Source of the DNA: Zelonia costaricensis
Taxonomy: Eukaryota > Euglenozoa > Kinetoplastea > Trypanosomatida > Trypanosomatidae
Reading direction: 5' to 3'
Assembly (NCBI GenBank): GCA_030849075.1
Contig: JASAOO010003379.1
Location: forward strand, 1 to 49,920
Length of the DNA stretch: 49,920 nucleotides
Part shown: one piece after another, positions 28,521-37,335 of the stretch
Layout of the letters: each line of letters begins with the position of its first letter
How positions within the stretch are numbered: position 1 is the stretch's first letter
The notes under the pieces: model-generated
Database searches by the model: none
What the model was told of the DNA's origin: nothing
The model's input: only the letters and a program-made list of their open reading frames with translations
Program-made: the position numbers and the translations under genes

Positions 28521-30269
28521 ATGTTGCGGTGTTTTTTGTGTGTCCTGCTGCTCGCCACAGGCGCGTTGGCGTACCCGGCCACGGTGCACGAGGTGGACTG
28601 GGCTAACGTCCCCAACAGCACACCAGTCGCACGCAACTTGGACTCGCCGTATTTGGGGCACTGCGTTTGTGACGTCACCCGCGATATCTGCGATCCGTAC
28701 TGCTGCTGCGACGAGGACTGCGACGCGGCGGCGCGGGCTTCTTTTTCTTACTGCCTGCCGGAGCAGTACAGCGCGCCGTACTTGGACTACTGCTACCCAA
28801 CAGACAGAGCTACGTCGCTGCAGCGCATCAACAACATAGAGGCCACTTACATAGATAAAAGAATGCAAGGCTACAGCGCCGTCTGCGTTCTTCGAACAAA
28901 TCACCCCAGCGAGCTGTATCGGTATTTTCGCGTTCCCACTAGCGTCCAGCAGCCGGCGCTTCCGAAGACGATCATCACACAGGTTCCTACCGGACAGCCG
29001 TACGCTGTCGGCGACCCGCTGGTCACTGCGAAGTACGCGGAGATCGGCGGAGCAGCAGCGTACCGCCGCGTCACGGCGCTTCAACTCCCGACGACGGCGG
29101 CCGACGGCTCTTGCGGAAGTGTCGGCCGCAGCGTTGGATTTCTCGATTCAGTCAGAGGGGTCGCGTGCTCGCTCAACGGAGCTCAACTGTGTGCGCGTTT
29201 TCCGCTGTCCAAGTATGAGGGCTTGTTTTTGCAGCGGCTTTTGGGCTACAACAGCACCGATCTCGCGCTTGTTCCGGTGATCCTCAACGTGCTGAACACC
29301 TCCGGCTCTCTGCTGGCGACGCTTTCGCCGACGAACACCAGCGACTACGTGACGTACACTGACGGTGTGACGTGCCTCAACGCTATTCTTGACCTCCATG
29401 CGTATTACTCGTACGCGGCCAACTACAGTGGCAACTTGACGGCAGCTGTGGTGAACATCAAGATTGCCGACATCGGACTCGCCCAGTACACAGCAGTGAC
29501 GTTCGCGGCCACATTTGTCGCAGACAACGCAACCGCGCCGAGCAGCTTGATTTCGGCAACTCCAGGCTACCTCGCCGGCAACCGCGTGCGGGCTGGGACG
29601 CTTGTCACACATGCCGGGAAGAGCGCTATTCTTGAGCGAGAAAGTGGGTTCGCGGTGCCCAGCGGCGGACGCTTGTGCACGCGCAGTCAGTGGAAGCGCA
29701 GCAATTTCATGTTTTCAATCTTGAACAGCGGCTGCTGGGTAGAGATGAACGAGACCGCGCTGCAAAGCGTTTGCGCAACGGGCACTGAGAGCCTCATTGC
29801 GTCCTTGGTGAACGTCACCGTTGGCGGCACGTCGGTCCTGCTGGACAGGATTGCGATGACCAACGACGCCTTGACCAACGACACGACGAGCTGGATTGCT
29901 GTGGACGGTTTGTCGGCGGCGCTGACGCCTTCACCGGGAACGTACAGCACATACACGAGGCGGTGCGAAAATGTAACCGTCGGGCTCCAATACCAGTTTG
30001 TCGTAGCACGCGCGGGTGCGGAATACAACCCGCAAGACGTGATCGTCGGCGCCTTTGCGTCGCCGATAACGGGTAGCCTGCAGATGCACAACGACACGGA
30101 TGTCTCCGAAAGTGCGCTTTCCTTGCAGTCGATAGTGTTCAAGGTCACGTACTCGCGCTACGACCCTGACTCGCAGGCGACAATCATGCGCAGGGTAGTC
30201 GCACCACCGATCCTGCCGCGCCTGGACGACACCATTTTCTACCCGTTCCGCCGACCGTACCCCCTGTGA
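28521..30269 (+). CDS. Tectonic-family protein (ciliary transition zone)
   Basis: A 582-residue secreted or luminal protein. Residues 1-17 are a clear signal peptide (hydrophobic core LCVLLLATG, cleavage near ALA). A cysteine cluster follows: Cys48, Cys50, Cys57, Cys61-63 and Cys67. It reads GHCVCD, then ICDPYCCCDEDC, the hallmark of tectonics, with paired cysteines at 78 and 91. A CVLRTN segment near 122 also fits the family. About a dozen Asn-X-Ser/Thr sites suggest heavy N-glycosylation. No C-terminal membrane helix is visible, so it resembles the secreted TCTN1 type. In animals tectonics belong to the MKS module of the ciliary transition zone, which controls entry of membrane proteins into the cilium. 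Here the equivalent site would be the base of the flagellum. The start is fixed by the splice acceptor ten bases upstream. Confidence 0.85.
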   Translation: MLRCFLCVLLLATGALAYPATVHEVDWANVPNSTPVARNLDSPYLGHCVCDVTRDICDPYCCCDEDCDAAARASFSYCLPEQYSAPYLDYCYPTDRATSLQRINNIEATYIDKRMQGYSAVCVLRTNHPSELYRYFRVPTSVQQPALPKTIITQVPTGQPYAVGDPLVTAKYAEIGGAAAYRRVTALQLPTTAADGSCGSVGRSVGFLDSVRGVACSLNGAQLCARFPLSKYEGLFLQRLLGYNSTDLALVPVILNVLNTSGSLLATLSPTNTSDYVTYTDGVTCLNAILDLHAYYSYAANYSGNLTAAVVNIKIADIGLAQYTAVTFAATFVADNATAPSSLISATPGYLAGNRVRAGTLVTHAGKSAILERESGFAVPSGGRLCTRSQWKRSNFMFSILNSGCWVEMNETALQSVCATGTESLIASLVNVTVGGTSVLLDRIAMTNDALTNDTTSWIAVDGLSAALTPSPGTYSTYTRRCENVTVGLQYQFVVARAGAEYNPQDVIVGAFASPITGSLQMHNDTDVSESALSLQSIVFKVTYSRYDPDSQATIMRRVVAPPILPRLDDTIFYPFRRPYPL

Positions 30270-30699
30270 CAACCTCTCCGCTGCCAATAGAGCTAAGCAA
30301 AACGCGAAGGTTCAATTAAATAGAGACAACGAACGGTTTGTCCGCGCGCTGGTGGTTGCACAACGTCGGAAATGACAGCTTTCTTTCTCCATCCGTGTGA
30401 CTGCTGAACGTACCCAATTTGGAAAGGGCATCGAAAAAGAAACGGTGGCTCGCGACACCTGTTTTGATAGGCTTAGCGCTCTTCACAGCTGAGCACACAG
30501 TGTTGCAATGTGGTGTGCTCGTCCCTTACGAATGACAATAAATCTCACGTCTCTCTTCTACGCGTCGTCATGCTTGCGGCTGAGCTACCTCCTCGCAAAA
30601 AAAAAAAAAACGCCTTCTTTGTTTGCGGTCCTGGTCGGCTCAGTGCCTCACACAGGCCGGGATCTAGCTGGCTTTTTTTTCTCCTGTCCGTTAGTCACC
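30270..30699. other. Spacer with splice acceptor
   Basis: No gene is seen. An A11 run lies near 30598-30610. A T-rich tract at 30672-30689 leads to AG at 30693-30694, five bases before the next ATG. Confidence 0.6.
30672..30694 (+). promoter_or_regulatory. Trans-splice acceptor fixing the 30700 start
   Basis: A nine-base T run and CT-rich stretch end in TTAG at 30691-30694. The ATG at 30700 follows after TCACC only. The in-frame extension upstream to 30508 would therefore be removed. Confidence 0.7.
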
Positions 30700-31296
30700 A
30701 TGCTGACGAGAACGGTACAGCGGCGCGCGGTCTTTCACAACGCGCCGTCGGTCTATCCCTTTGCGAAGCCGTTCCACGACACACCGTACGATCAAGACCG
30801 CGGCCGCTTCGATAAGACCAAGAACATCCTCCGCGAGAATCAATGGCCGGTTTGGATGGACCAAGGCGCTGACGGCTCTGGGTACGGCATCGGTCTGCAC
30901 CGCACACATCCACTGTCGAAGCTGCGGGGCAATCTGCGACGCAACCCGCATGAGGTGCCTCGCGTGCTCGCGATGATGATACAGGGTGTGTGGCATAAGA
31001 GCGGCAACAAGCTCTACTTTCGCGGCGGCAAGCCGCCGAACCCGAGCACGCACCCCTACCTCACGGGCGAGCCGTGCCCCGTGTACGGGTGGCGAATCAC
31101 CGACCCGTCAGTGATTCGCGAGTTCAACCTTCCCCAGCCCGAGAAGGACAAGGCGAGGTACAAGCCGTACGTGGCACTGCAGGAGCGCAAGATCATGGGC
31201 GTGCAGGCCCCAGTGAAGGAGGAGAAATTGATGGCGACACCGCCGGCCGCATCGGACCAGAAGCCGCTGATGAAGCGTCTCTTTTTCTGGAAGTGA
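30700..31296 (+). CDS. Small basic hypothetical protein, probably mitochondrial
   Basis: A 198-residue basic protein that I do not recognise. It begins MLTRTVQRRAVFHNAPSVYP, typical of a short mitochondrial presequence. The body is rich in Pro, Trp, Tyr and basic residues (for example NILRENQWPVWMDQG, RVLAMMIQGVWHKS and KLYFRGGKPPNPSTHPYL), with no membrane helix. This texture is usual for kinetoplastid mitochondrial ribosomal or ATP synthase accessory subunits, but no known family motif is seen. The tail is Lys-rich and ends LMKRLFFWK. Start is fixed by an AG five bases upstream of the ATG. Coding status is sure, function unknown. Confidence 0.78.
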   Translation: MLTRTVQRRAVFHNAPSVYPFAKPFHDTPYDQDRGRFDKTKNILRENQWPVWMDQGADGSGYGIGLHRTHPLSKLRGNLRRNPHEVPRVLAMMIQGVWHKSGNKLYFRGGKPPNPSTHPYLTGEPCPVYGWRITDPSVIREFNLPQPEKDKARYKPYVALQERKIMGVQAPVKEEKLMATPPAASDQKPLMKRLFFWK

Positions 31297-31783
31297 ATTC
31301 CTCGAGGTGGTCGTCGTTGCTGAGACGAGCTGCGGAGCGCTGATCACACACACCTTCTCATTGTGTGACAAAGAAGAAAATGAGACACCAGGCTCGCGCT
31401 CTTTTTCCGAGCGGAGTTGCCGAGCTGCGTCGGCGTTGTCGAATCGAGACTAGTCGATGTGTTTTTCCGTTGTTTTTGAGCTCTTCTCCGCTTTCGGCTG
31501 CCGCGGACAGCCTTTCCCCCTCCCCTCAACTCGCTCGAACGACATCGAGTTGAGTGTTCGTGGCAGGCATCTCGTGTGCGCGTAGGTGACCATCACCCTT
31601 CTCCTGCTCCTATCACTCTCTCACAAATGCCGACGGCTTCCTCGCTTCCCCTCACGTGGGCCTGCTCGCACGACCTCAGCGTCGTTCTCCGTTGTTCCCG
31701 CGGACGAAGAAACACACGTACACAGCCTCCCACGCACCCCGTGGCAAATCACAGCGACCGAAGGGAAGTAAAAGGAAGTGATA
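31297..31783. other. Spacer upstream of the WD40 gene
   Basis: No gene is seen. A CT-rich tract lies at about 31598-31620, and an upstream ATG at 31627 is out of frame with the WD40 gene. Whether that ATG is in the mature leader depends on which AG (for example near 31678 or later) is used. Confidence 0.5.
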
Positions 31784-32965
31784 ATGCAAGAGATTATCGA
31801 CACGGTGAACCGCTACACGCTGCGAAGCGCGGCGTTCCGCGATAAACCGACGCCAGGCTTTGCGGCGCGTCAGTTTCTCGGCTCCTTACTGCTTCGCAAG
31901 CAGCTGGACTCCATCCGCCTCTCCTCCATCGCACACTACATGTTCTCGACGGAGGCGCTGATCGCCGTCTCGCGTGACGGCATCCAGACGATCAGCTGCG
32001 AAGGCAACGCACTGTGGCCGATCTGCGCGATCGCGAACGCGTCCACTAGCGAGATTACCGGCGTGGCGGTGACGCCGGCGGGCACGCTTGTGTGCGGCTC
32101 CAACGGCATCTGCTATCTCGAGGGTGGGGAGCCGAAGGTGACGGAGGACCGCGTCTCAAACAGCTACGCGCAGAACGTGCTGTGCATCTCTTGCACGCCG
32201 GACGGCGAGTACATCGCGACGGGCGGCGGCACCGCCACGATCACCGTCTGGACGGCGGACTTGACCCCGATTCACTACCTCTCGCGGCACACCGACTGGG
32301 TGCGGTTTGTCAAGTTTGCCCGTGGCAGCTCACCGGCCTTGCATCTCTTCAGCTTCGGCGATGACGGAGTGATGTGCCAGTGGGACGTGCTGGCCGGCTG
32401 CCTCATCTCGCTCCGCGCGTACTCGCTGGGCCAGAGCATCCAGGTCTTCGAGGTGTGCTACAATAGCGGCCTCATCGCGATCAGCAGTGACCAGCCTCTC
32501 ATCGCCCTCTACTGCTCCAACTCCGACAACACGACGCGGGCCGCCGGCGAGGAGGAGATGCGGCTGCAGCCCATGACGCTGATCACCGGGGCCCACCGGT
32601 ACGCGCCGACCGCTGCCAAGTTCACCGAGGATTCGCAGTGGCTGGCCAGCGCCTCCGAGGATGAAACCCTCGCCGTTATCAACGTGGTCAACCCGCAGGT
32701 GCGCTTTATCTGCGAGCAGTTTGTCACGCGCCGGCATTGCCTGTCTTTCATGAACATCTTCAACTCCATCTGCATCCTGGCAGCCCCGCCGCTGTCGTCG
32801 GTCATCATCATCGCCGCATGCTCGAGTGACGGGACAGTGGTGCAGTGGGTCGTGGACCCTCGGACAGAGCGCACCAGCTACACCAAGAAGCTGCAGCTTC
32901 ATTTGGGCTCCTTTCTGGTTGTAGACCGCATTCCAGGCGATGACCTCAACAACCTTCTGTGGTGA
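31784..32965 (+). CDS. WD40-repeat protein
   Basis: A 393-residue protein that is mostly a beta-propeller. Recognisable blades include about 130-157 (NVLCISCTPDGEYIATGG then ITVW), about 168-201 (HTDWVRFVKFA then DDGVMCQWD), about 265-293 (TAAKFTEDSQWLASASED then LAVINV) and about 338-358 (VIIIAACSSDGTVVQW). Others are degenerate, as is common. The N-terminal 50 residues are helical and contain no signal peptide. WD40 propellers are scaffolds for complexes, and nothing in the sequence says which. The ATG at 31784 is used; the GTG six bases earlier in frame is not a likely start. The C-terminus ends shortly after the last blade (GDDLNNLLW). Confidence 0.85.
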   Translation: MQEIIDTVNRYTLRSAAFRDKPTPGFAARQFLGSLLLRKQLDSIRLSSIAHYMFSTEALIAVSRDGIQTISCEGNALWPICAIANASTSEITGVAVTPAGTLVCGSNGICYLEGGEPKVTEDRVSNSYAQNVLCISCTPDGEYIATGGGTATITVWTADLTPIHYLSRHTDWVRFVKFARGSSPALHLFSFGDDGVMCQWDVLAGCLISLRAYSLGQSIQVFEVCYNSGLIAISSDQPLIALYCSNSDNTTRAAGEEEMRLQPMTLITGAHRYAPTAAKFTEDSQWLASASEDETLAVINVVNPQVRFICEQFVTRRHCLSFMNIFNSICILAAPPLSSVIIIAACSSDGTVVQWVVDPRTERTSYTKKLQLHLGSFLVVDRIPGDDLNNLLW

Positions 32966-33712
32966 GCACGCAGGGAGGGAAGAGGGGGGGGGGGAGTCCG
33001 GCGGTAGGGGAGCCTATGAAGGCGAAGAAAGGAAAGCGCCAGCTGCAACGCAATCGAGCGCCCATGCGTCTTTCTTCTTCCTCTCCCCCCCTTGTCACCT
33101 TGCCCCCTCGCCTTTCCACCTCTCCTATGCCGCCTCTTCCCTTCTCGCAACTTGCGAGCGTGTCGGGCATCTGCTGCTGCTGTTCTTTTTTCCTTTTTTC
33201 TGGCTCTCTTCTTTCGCACTGCTTGCGCGAGAGGAAGAAGGGTGCAGTGTGAGAGAAACGAGAAGGATGAAGTAAGTAGAGAAGCAACGCCATGCTTCCC
33301 GTCCTGCGAGACGTGTCCTTCTAGCCGCGACTGAAGCGCCTTATCAGGGGCGCTGTCGCCATCTCCTCAACTCGGTGCGGTGACGTGCGGCTCTGCCGCA
33401 CGTGGGCTTCCCTGCTCCGTGCGGTCGCCGCTTCCGCACCCCGGTTCCTTTTTCGGGTATCCTTCATCCTTCCCTTCCCCTCCCCCCCTTCTCGGCCATC
33501 CTCTTTTTTTTTTTCCCTCCACTTCCCTTGGACAACGAGCTCGCCGACTGCGGGGCGCCTTCGGTTCACCCCTCTTCCGATTCCGCTCGCCTGCGCCGCT
33601 CAAGAGCAGCACTGCGTGCGCGAGCGGCTCCCTGCTCCCGTTTTCCGACCACGGGTGCCGCCCGCACAGACAAATAGAGACGTGTTGCCCTCGGCGTCTT
33701 CGCGCTGCCGCG
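32966..33712. other. Spacer, 3' flank of the WD40 gene
   Basis: No convincing gene is seen. CT-rich tracts at 33062-33135 and 33463-33530 (with a T run near 33506-33517) offer possible splice acceptors for the next gene. The frame of the 33713 gene is open back to 33380, but that part is Ser/Pro-rich and lies on the pyrimidine tract. Confidence 0.5.
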
Positions 33713-34078
33713 ATGGCGCTCATCATTTCCGACGAGGTTACGCGTGAGGCGGAGCGCATTCTGGCGTGCCGGAACAGCTTCGAGGTGCTGGAGTTGCACC
33801 CCAGCGCCTGCACAAAGGAGATGGTGCTCGAGCAGTACGAAGCGAAGGCGGCGCTGTTCAAGCGGCTCTTTCGCAACAAGCTGGCCATGCAGGCAAAGGC
33901 GAAGCTGGACAACGCAAAGATGCGCCTGGCCGACGCGCAGCTGCGAGAGAAGGAGGCGGCGGGACTCAAGGAAATGCAGCGTGATGTGCAGAAGGACTAC
34001 GTCGAGCTGCAGGCGCTCGAGGCCCGCACCCGCGTGCTGGAAATGCGGGCTGCCACCGTCCAGGATGACGCCATGTAG
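33713..34078 (+). CDS. Small J-domain-like protein lacking HPD
   Basis: A 121-residue, almost wholly helical protein. Residues 20-80 resemble a J domain: NSFEVLELHPSACTKEMVLEQYEAKAALF corresponds to the family's YEVLGL..A..EEI..AY.K, followed by a helix (AKAKLDNAKMRLAD) like the last J helix. The HPD tripeptide that activates Hsp70 is missing; the loop reads KRLFRNK. It may be a J-like protein that does not stimulate Hsp70, as in Pam16. The C-terminal 40 residues (EMQRDVQKDYVELQALEARTR) look like a short coiled coil. The start Met begins a typical coding stretch after a CG-rich leader. Length is short, so confidence in the family call is moderate. Confidence 0.65.
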   Translation: MALIISDEVTREAERILACRNSFEVLELHPSACTKEMVLEQYEAKAALFKRLFRNKLAMQAKAKLDNAKMRLADAQLREKEAAGLKEMQRDVQKDYVELQALEARTRVLEMRAATVQDDAM

Positions 34079-34574
34079 CCTTGTCTCGCCGTGACCCTCT
34101 GCCCTTAACATCTGCTACCCGCTCCGCGACCAGCACAAGCAACTTCACAACGCGCATCTCACGAAACCAGAAAAGGGAAGAGGAAGTGCGTGCTCAGCAG
34201 CGGAAAGCTGAAATGTCGTGCCAGGTTTCGGAGTCGTGGCTCTCAAGTAAGCACCACCTCTGGTGGAAACCCGCGCCACCACGAAGGCTCAAAGTGAGGT
34301 GGACAAACAACTGGAAAATGAGTAGCAACATCATGACGTGTTTCGCCATCCAGTTCAATGGCACTCGGCTCGCGCGCCGCGTCCTCTCCTCCTCGCCTGC
34401 CTTCGCACTTTTTCCCCCCTCTGCACTGGCTTGTTATCTCTCACGATCACGCAGTCACACAATCACACACACACACACACACCCACACACCCACACACCA
34501 GCACGCTTTCTTGACGCACCTTCTGCGACGAGTCTCGGCTTGGACTGCATAGACCTCTGCGACACACCGCGCAG
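34079..34574. other. Spacer with CA repeat
   Basis: No gene is seen. An interrupted CA run covers about 34464-34499, roughly 75 bases before the next start codon, and probably lies at or before the splice site of the next transcript. Confidence 0.55.
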
Positions 34575-35486
34575 ATGTCTGATTCCTCCCCGCATGCTTT
34601 CGCCGGCGCACTGGCCGACGCCCTCGCCGCCAACAGCGTGTCTGTTGACTGCAACCACGGCTCGTGGGACACGGCGGCGCAGACGTGCGTCTGCAATGCC
34701 GGGTGGACGACGGACTGGTCGAACCAGGACATTCTCAGCAGCAACTACGTCTATTGCAACAGTCGGGCATCGACGCAGTCGCCGGTGAACTCTGGCTCGG
34801 GCACCACGCACCTCAGCAACAACACCGTCATCGCCATCGTGGTCATCTGCGTCGTCGTCGTCGTGGGGGCCTGCGCCGTGATTGCATTCTGCTGCTACCG
34901 ACGCCTGCGGCGCCGCTCTGCGGAGCGGGCAGGTGCGCGGGACGCCGTGAATGCAGCCGAGGCGCAGATGAAGCAGTTGCAGGCCGAGTCGGCGCTGGCG
35001 GCCCGACAGCAGCAGCAGCAGCAGCAGCTACACCTGCAGATGGCGTGGGCGGCAGAGGTCGAGGAGGCGGAGCGGCGCCACCGCGCTGCGATGATGGATC
35101 GGCACATGAGCTTGAGCACCCCGTCACAGCAGCACCCGTACTTCTCACCGTACTCCTCGCCGCGCTGCCCGGCAGCGGCGATGGGCGGCGCATTCTCGCA
35201 GCCTCACGCGGCGTCGGTGAAGTCCGACTACGACGTGCGCGTCCACCCCGACGCGGCAGCGTTCGCTGACGAGGCAGAGCGGTGGCCTGCAAAGGAGCCC
35301 ATCGCGCAGGCGTACAGTCGCTACTACCCACGGGCCCCGACGCCTACTACAGACAACTACGTTGCGTACTCGGAGGTGCATCCCTCGCACTACACGGCCA
35401 GGGACGGTCCAGCGGACGAGTACGAGTTGGTGGTGTACTCGCCACGGCAGAGCCCCCGCCACGGCTACGGCTGCCCTCCGTACTGA
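34575..35486 (+). CDS. Single-pass membrane protein with EGF-like ectodomain and Gln-rich cytosolic tail
   Basis: A 303-residue protein. Residues 26-61 hold four cysteines in an EGF-like order (CNHGSWDTAAQTCVCNAGW), followed by a Ser/Thr-rich stalk. One strong membrane helix (about 83-107, TVIAIVVICVVVVVGACAVIAF) is followed by a basic stop-transfer stretch (CCYRRLRRRSAERAG), so the N-terminus should be outside or luminal. The tail has a run of seven Gln (CAG codons at about 35009-35029), a charged helix and then a Tyr- and Pro-rich end. No cleavable signal peptide is visible before the EGF-like part; either the helix acts as a signal anchor or the true start differs. The AG directly before the ATG (34573-34574) may not be the acceptor used. 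Function unknown; a surface or flagellar-membrane protein is plausible. Confidence 0.75.
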   Translation: MSDSSPHAFAGALADALAANSVSVDCNHGSWDTAAQTCVCNAGWTTDWSNQDILSSNYVYCNSRASTQSPVNSGSGTTHLSNNTVIAIVVICVVVVVGACAVIAFCCYRRLRRRSAERAGARDAVNAAEAQMKQLQAESALAARQQQQQQQLHLQMAWAAEVEEAERRHRAAMMDRHMSLSTPSQQHPYFSPYSSPRCPAAAMGGAFSQPHAASVKSDYDVRVHPDAAAFADEAERWPAKEPIAQAYSRYYPRAPTPTTDNYVAYSEVHPSHYTARDGPADEYELVVYSPRQSPRHGYGCPPY

Positions 35487-37023
35487 GTGCGCGGCCCACC
35501 AAGGCTGAATCTTTTCCTTCCGTCCCCGCGTGCCTCTCGGCACACCGCCTGAGGTGTCATGATCGCCTGCGAGGCTCGCAACTATCCACTTTGCCTTATT
35601 GTGTTTTGTACTCCCCTTCTGCCTTTCGTCCGCTCCGTGCTTTATTCAGAATCCACCCTCCGGCTCGCACCCGCATTCAGTATTCTCGTCTCCATATCCT
35701 TCACTATTCGCTTCCTTGCCCCCCTCTTTTCCCCTCTCTGACGGCCTGCTGCTTTGGCGTCCCCTTGCTCCGTCTGGCGTTGCTGTGGCGCTCCTCACCT
35801 TCCGTTGGCGCCTCTTTTTTTTCGTTTCCGTGTGCCTCATTGCTGCTGCTGCTGCCCTCCCCCAACCTTGTGCAATCGTGCTTGTTGCCAGCGCTTCGAT
35901 GTGTGCCTCGTGCCCTGTGGTCGTGTGGTGCGTTGGCTGGTCTCTCTCTGTTGCTTCCCCCCCCATTCGGCTTCTATACTTCTCTGTTCCGCTGTGTTTC
36001 ATTTTTTCTTTCTTTTCTTCTTGCGCGTGCGCTTCTCTCTATCCCCTCCCTCTCTCTCTCTGTGCATTCGCCAGGGCCCTTTAGCGCTCCGCAGTGCGCA
36101 GAACTCCATTCAGTACTAGCGACCCTCTTGTGCAAGTCAAAAGGGGGAGGAAGAAGGATCTTTTCCAGCCACTTGGAGCTGTGGGGCTTCCCCACACACC
36201 GAAAAAACGAAAGAGGTTCTGACTTCCATCCCACTTCGCGCTCGGACAGAGTTCCACACAGAATGCAGCACTCTTTTCCTGGCTGATGTGGGTGACGGTG
36301 TGGGACGCAAGCTCGCTCGCCATTTGAGTATGGCATGGTCACGGCAGCACACTGGTGCCGTGTGTGCAGGGTTCATCTCACATGCGAGCTGACGAAGGAA
36401 AAGCTGAAAACAGAAGTTTCAAGAACAACAAAGATCGGTGGGAGAAGAGGTTTTCTATGAACTTGAGCAGGGAACGACGTCTTGAACGGATGCTCCACTG
36501 GTGGCTCTATCTTGACGTAAAGCGAAGCACACGCAAGAGCCTGCACTCCGTTGTCGAGGCAGTGGACTGTCCTTCGTCAACCTCTTCCTACCTCCTCCGC
36601 GACGGAAACGCGATTGCGAGGCTATCAAAGCTCGCAGCGGCCAGGAAGGAGCTTCGCTCTGGACCGATTGGTCAGCCTCAGCGCGACGTGTCTCCTCCAC
36701 ACTCCGCCCCCCCCCCACGTGTGTGTCACATCGATACGAACCCTTCTCTGCTTTTCCCCTCGAATGCCTCCTGCTATTTCTGACCAACCACGCACGGTTC
36801 TCGTCTCGTGTGGCTCTCTTTCTCCCGCCATTGCGTTGATCCCTGGCAAACACACACACACACACGCACACACACACATACATCACCACCGCACGAGCAC
36901 AGCTCTCCACTCTCCGCCTCCGCCAGCTCTCTTCACGCTCTTCGTTTGCGCCAGTGCACAACCTCGATCCCCACTCGCCCCTCCTCTTTACTCTCCCTCT
37001 CTTCCCCTCATCTCACTTCAACC
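35487..37023. other. 1.5 kb pyrimidine-rich spacer
   Basis: No gene is seen. From about 35.5 to 36.1 kb the plus strand is strongly T/C-rich, and a CA run lies at 36850-36878. Open frames here are Leu/Ser/Cys/Phe-rich products of that bias. The last 70 bases before 37024 are a CT-rich tract. Confidence 0.55.
36850..36878. repeat. CA microsatellite
   Basis: About fourteen CA units with one CG interruption, 150 bases upstream of the small EF-hand gene. Confidence 0.7.
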
Positions 37024-37335
37024 ATGCAGCAGAGTCTGATTCCCGGCCACAACAACAACCGCCACCTGGCGTACGACGAGGTGGAGAACAACATCGGCGG
37101 CCTCCCGGTGACGGACAACCGCATCCAGGACCTGTTCGACTCCCTCGATGTGGACCACAGCGGGACCGTGTCGGTTGAGGTGGTGAAGAAGTTCTATATG
37201 GGCCTCGAGCACTACGGCGTGGACCTCGCCGATAAGGAGGTGGATGAGACGGTGCGCAAGTACGCCACGACGTACGACGATTCCCTCACGTACGACGAGT
37301 TCGCGTGCTTCGTGCTGGGCCTCGCCCAGTGGTAA
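37024..37335 (+). CDS. Small EF-hand protein
   Basis: A 103-residue protein with one EF-hand pair. The first loop (residues 42-53, DVDHSGTVSVEV) has good ligands at positions 1, 3 and 5 but Val instead of Glu at position 12. The second (around 80-93, ATTYDDSLTYDEF) is degenerate, so calcium binding, if any, is weak. The N-terminal 30 residues carry a short Asn-rich stretch (HNNNRHL) and no targeting signal. The length is that of half a calmodulin. The frame is open back to 36808 through a CA repeat, but the ATG at 37024 follows a CT tract and begins the coding texture. Role unknown; many trypanosomatid proteins of this type are flagellar or cytoskeletal. Confidence 0.72.
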   Translation: MQQSLIPGHNNNRHLAYDEVENNIGGLPVTDNRIQDLFDSLDVDHSGTVSVEVVKKFYMGLEHYGVDLADKEVDETVRKYATTYDDSLTYDEFACFVLGLAQW

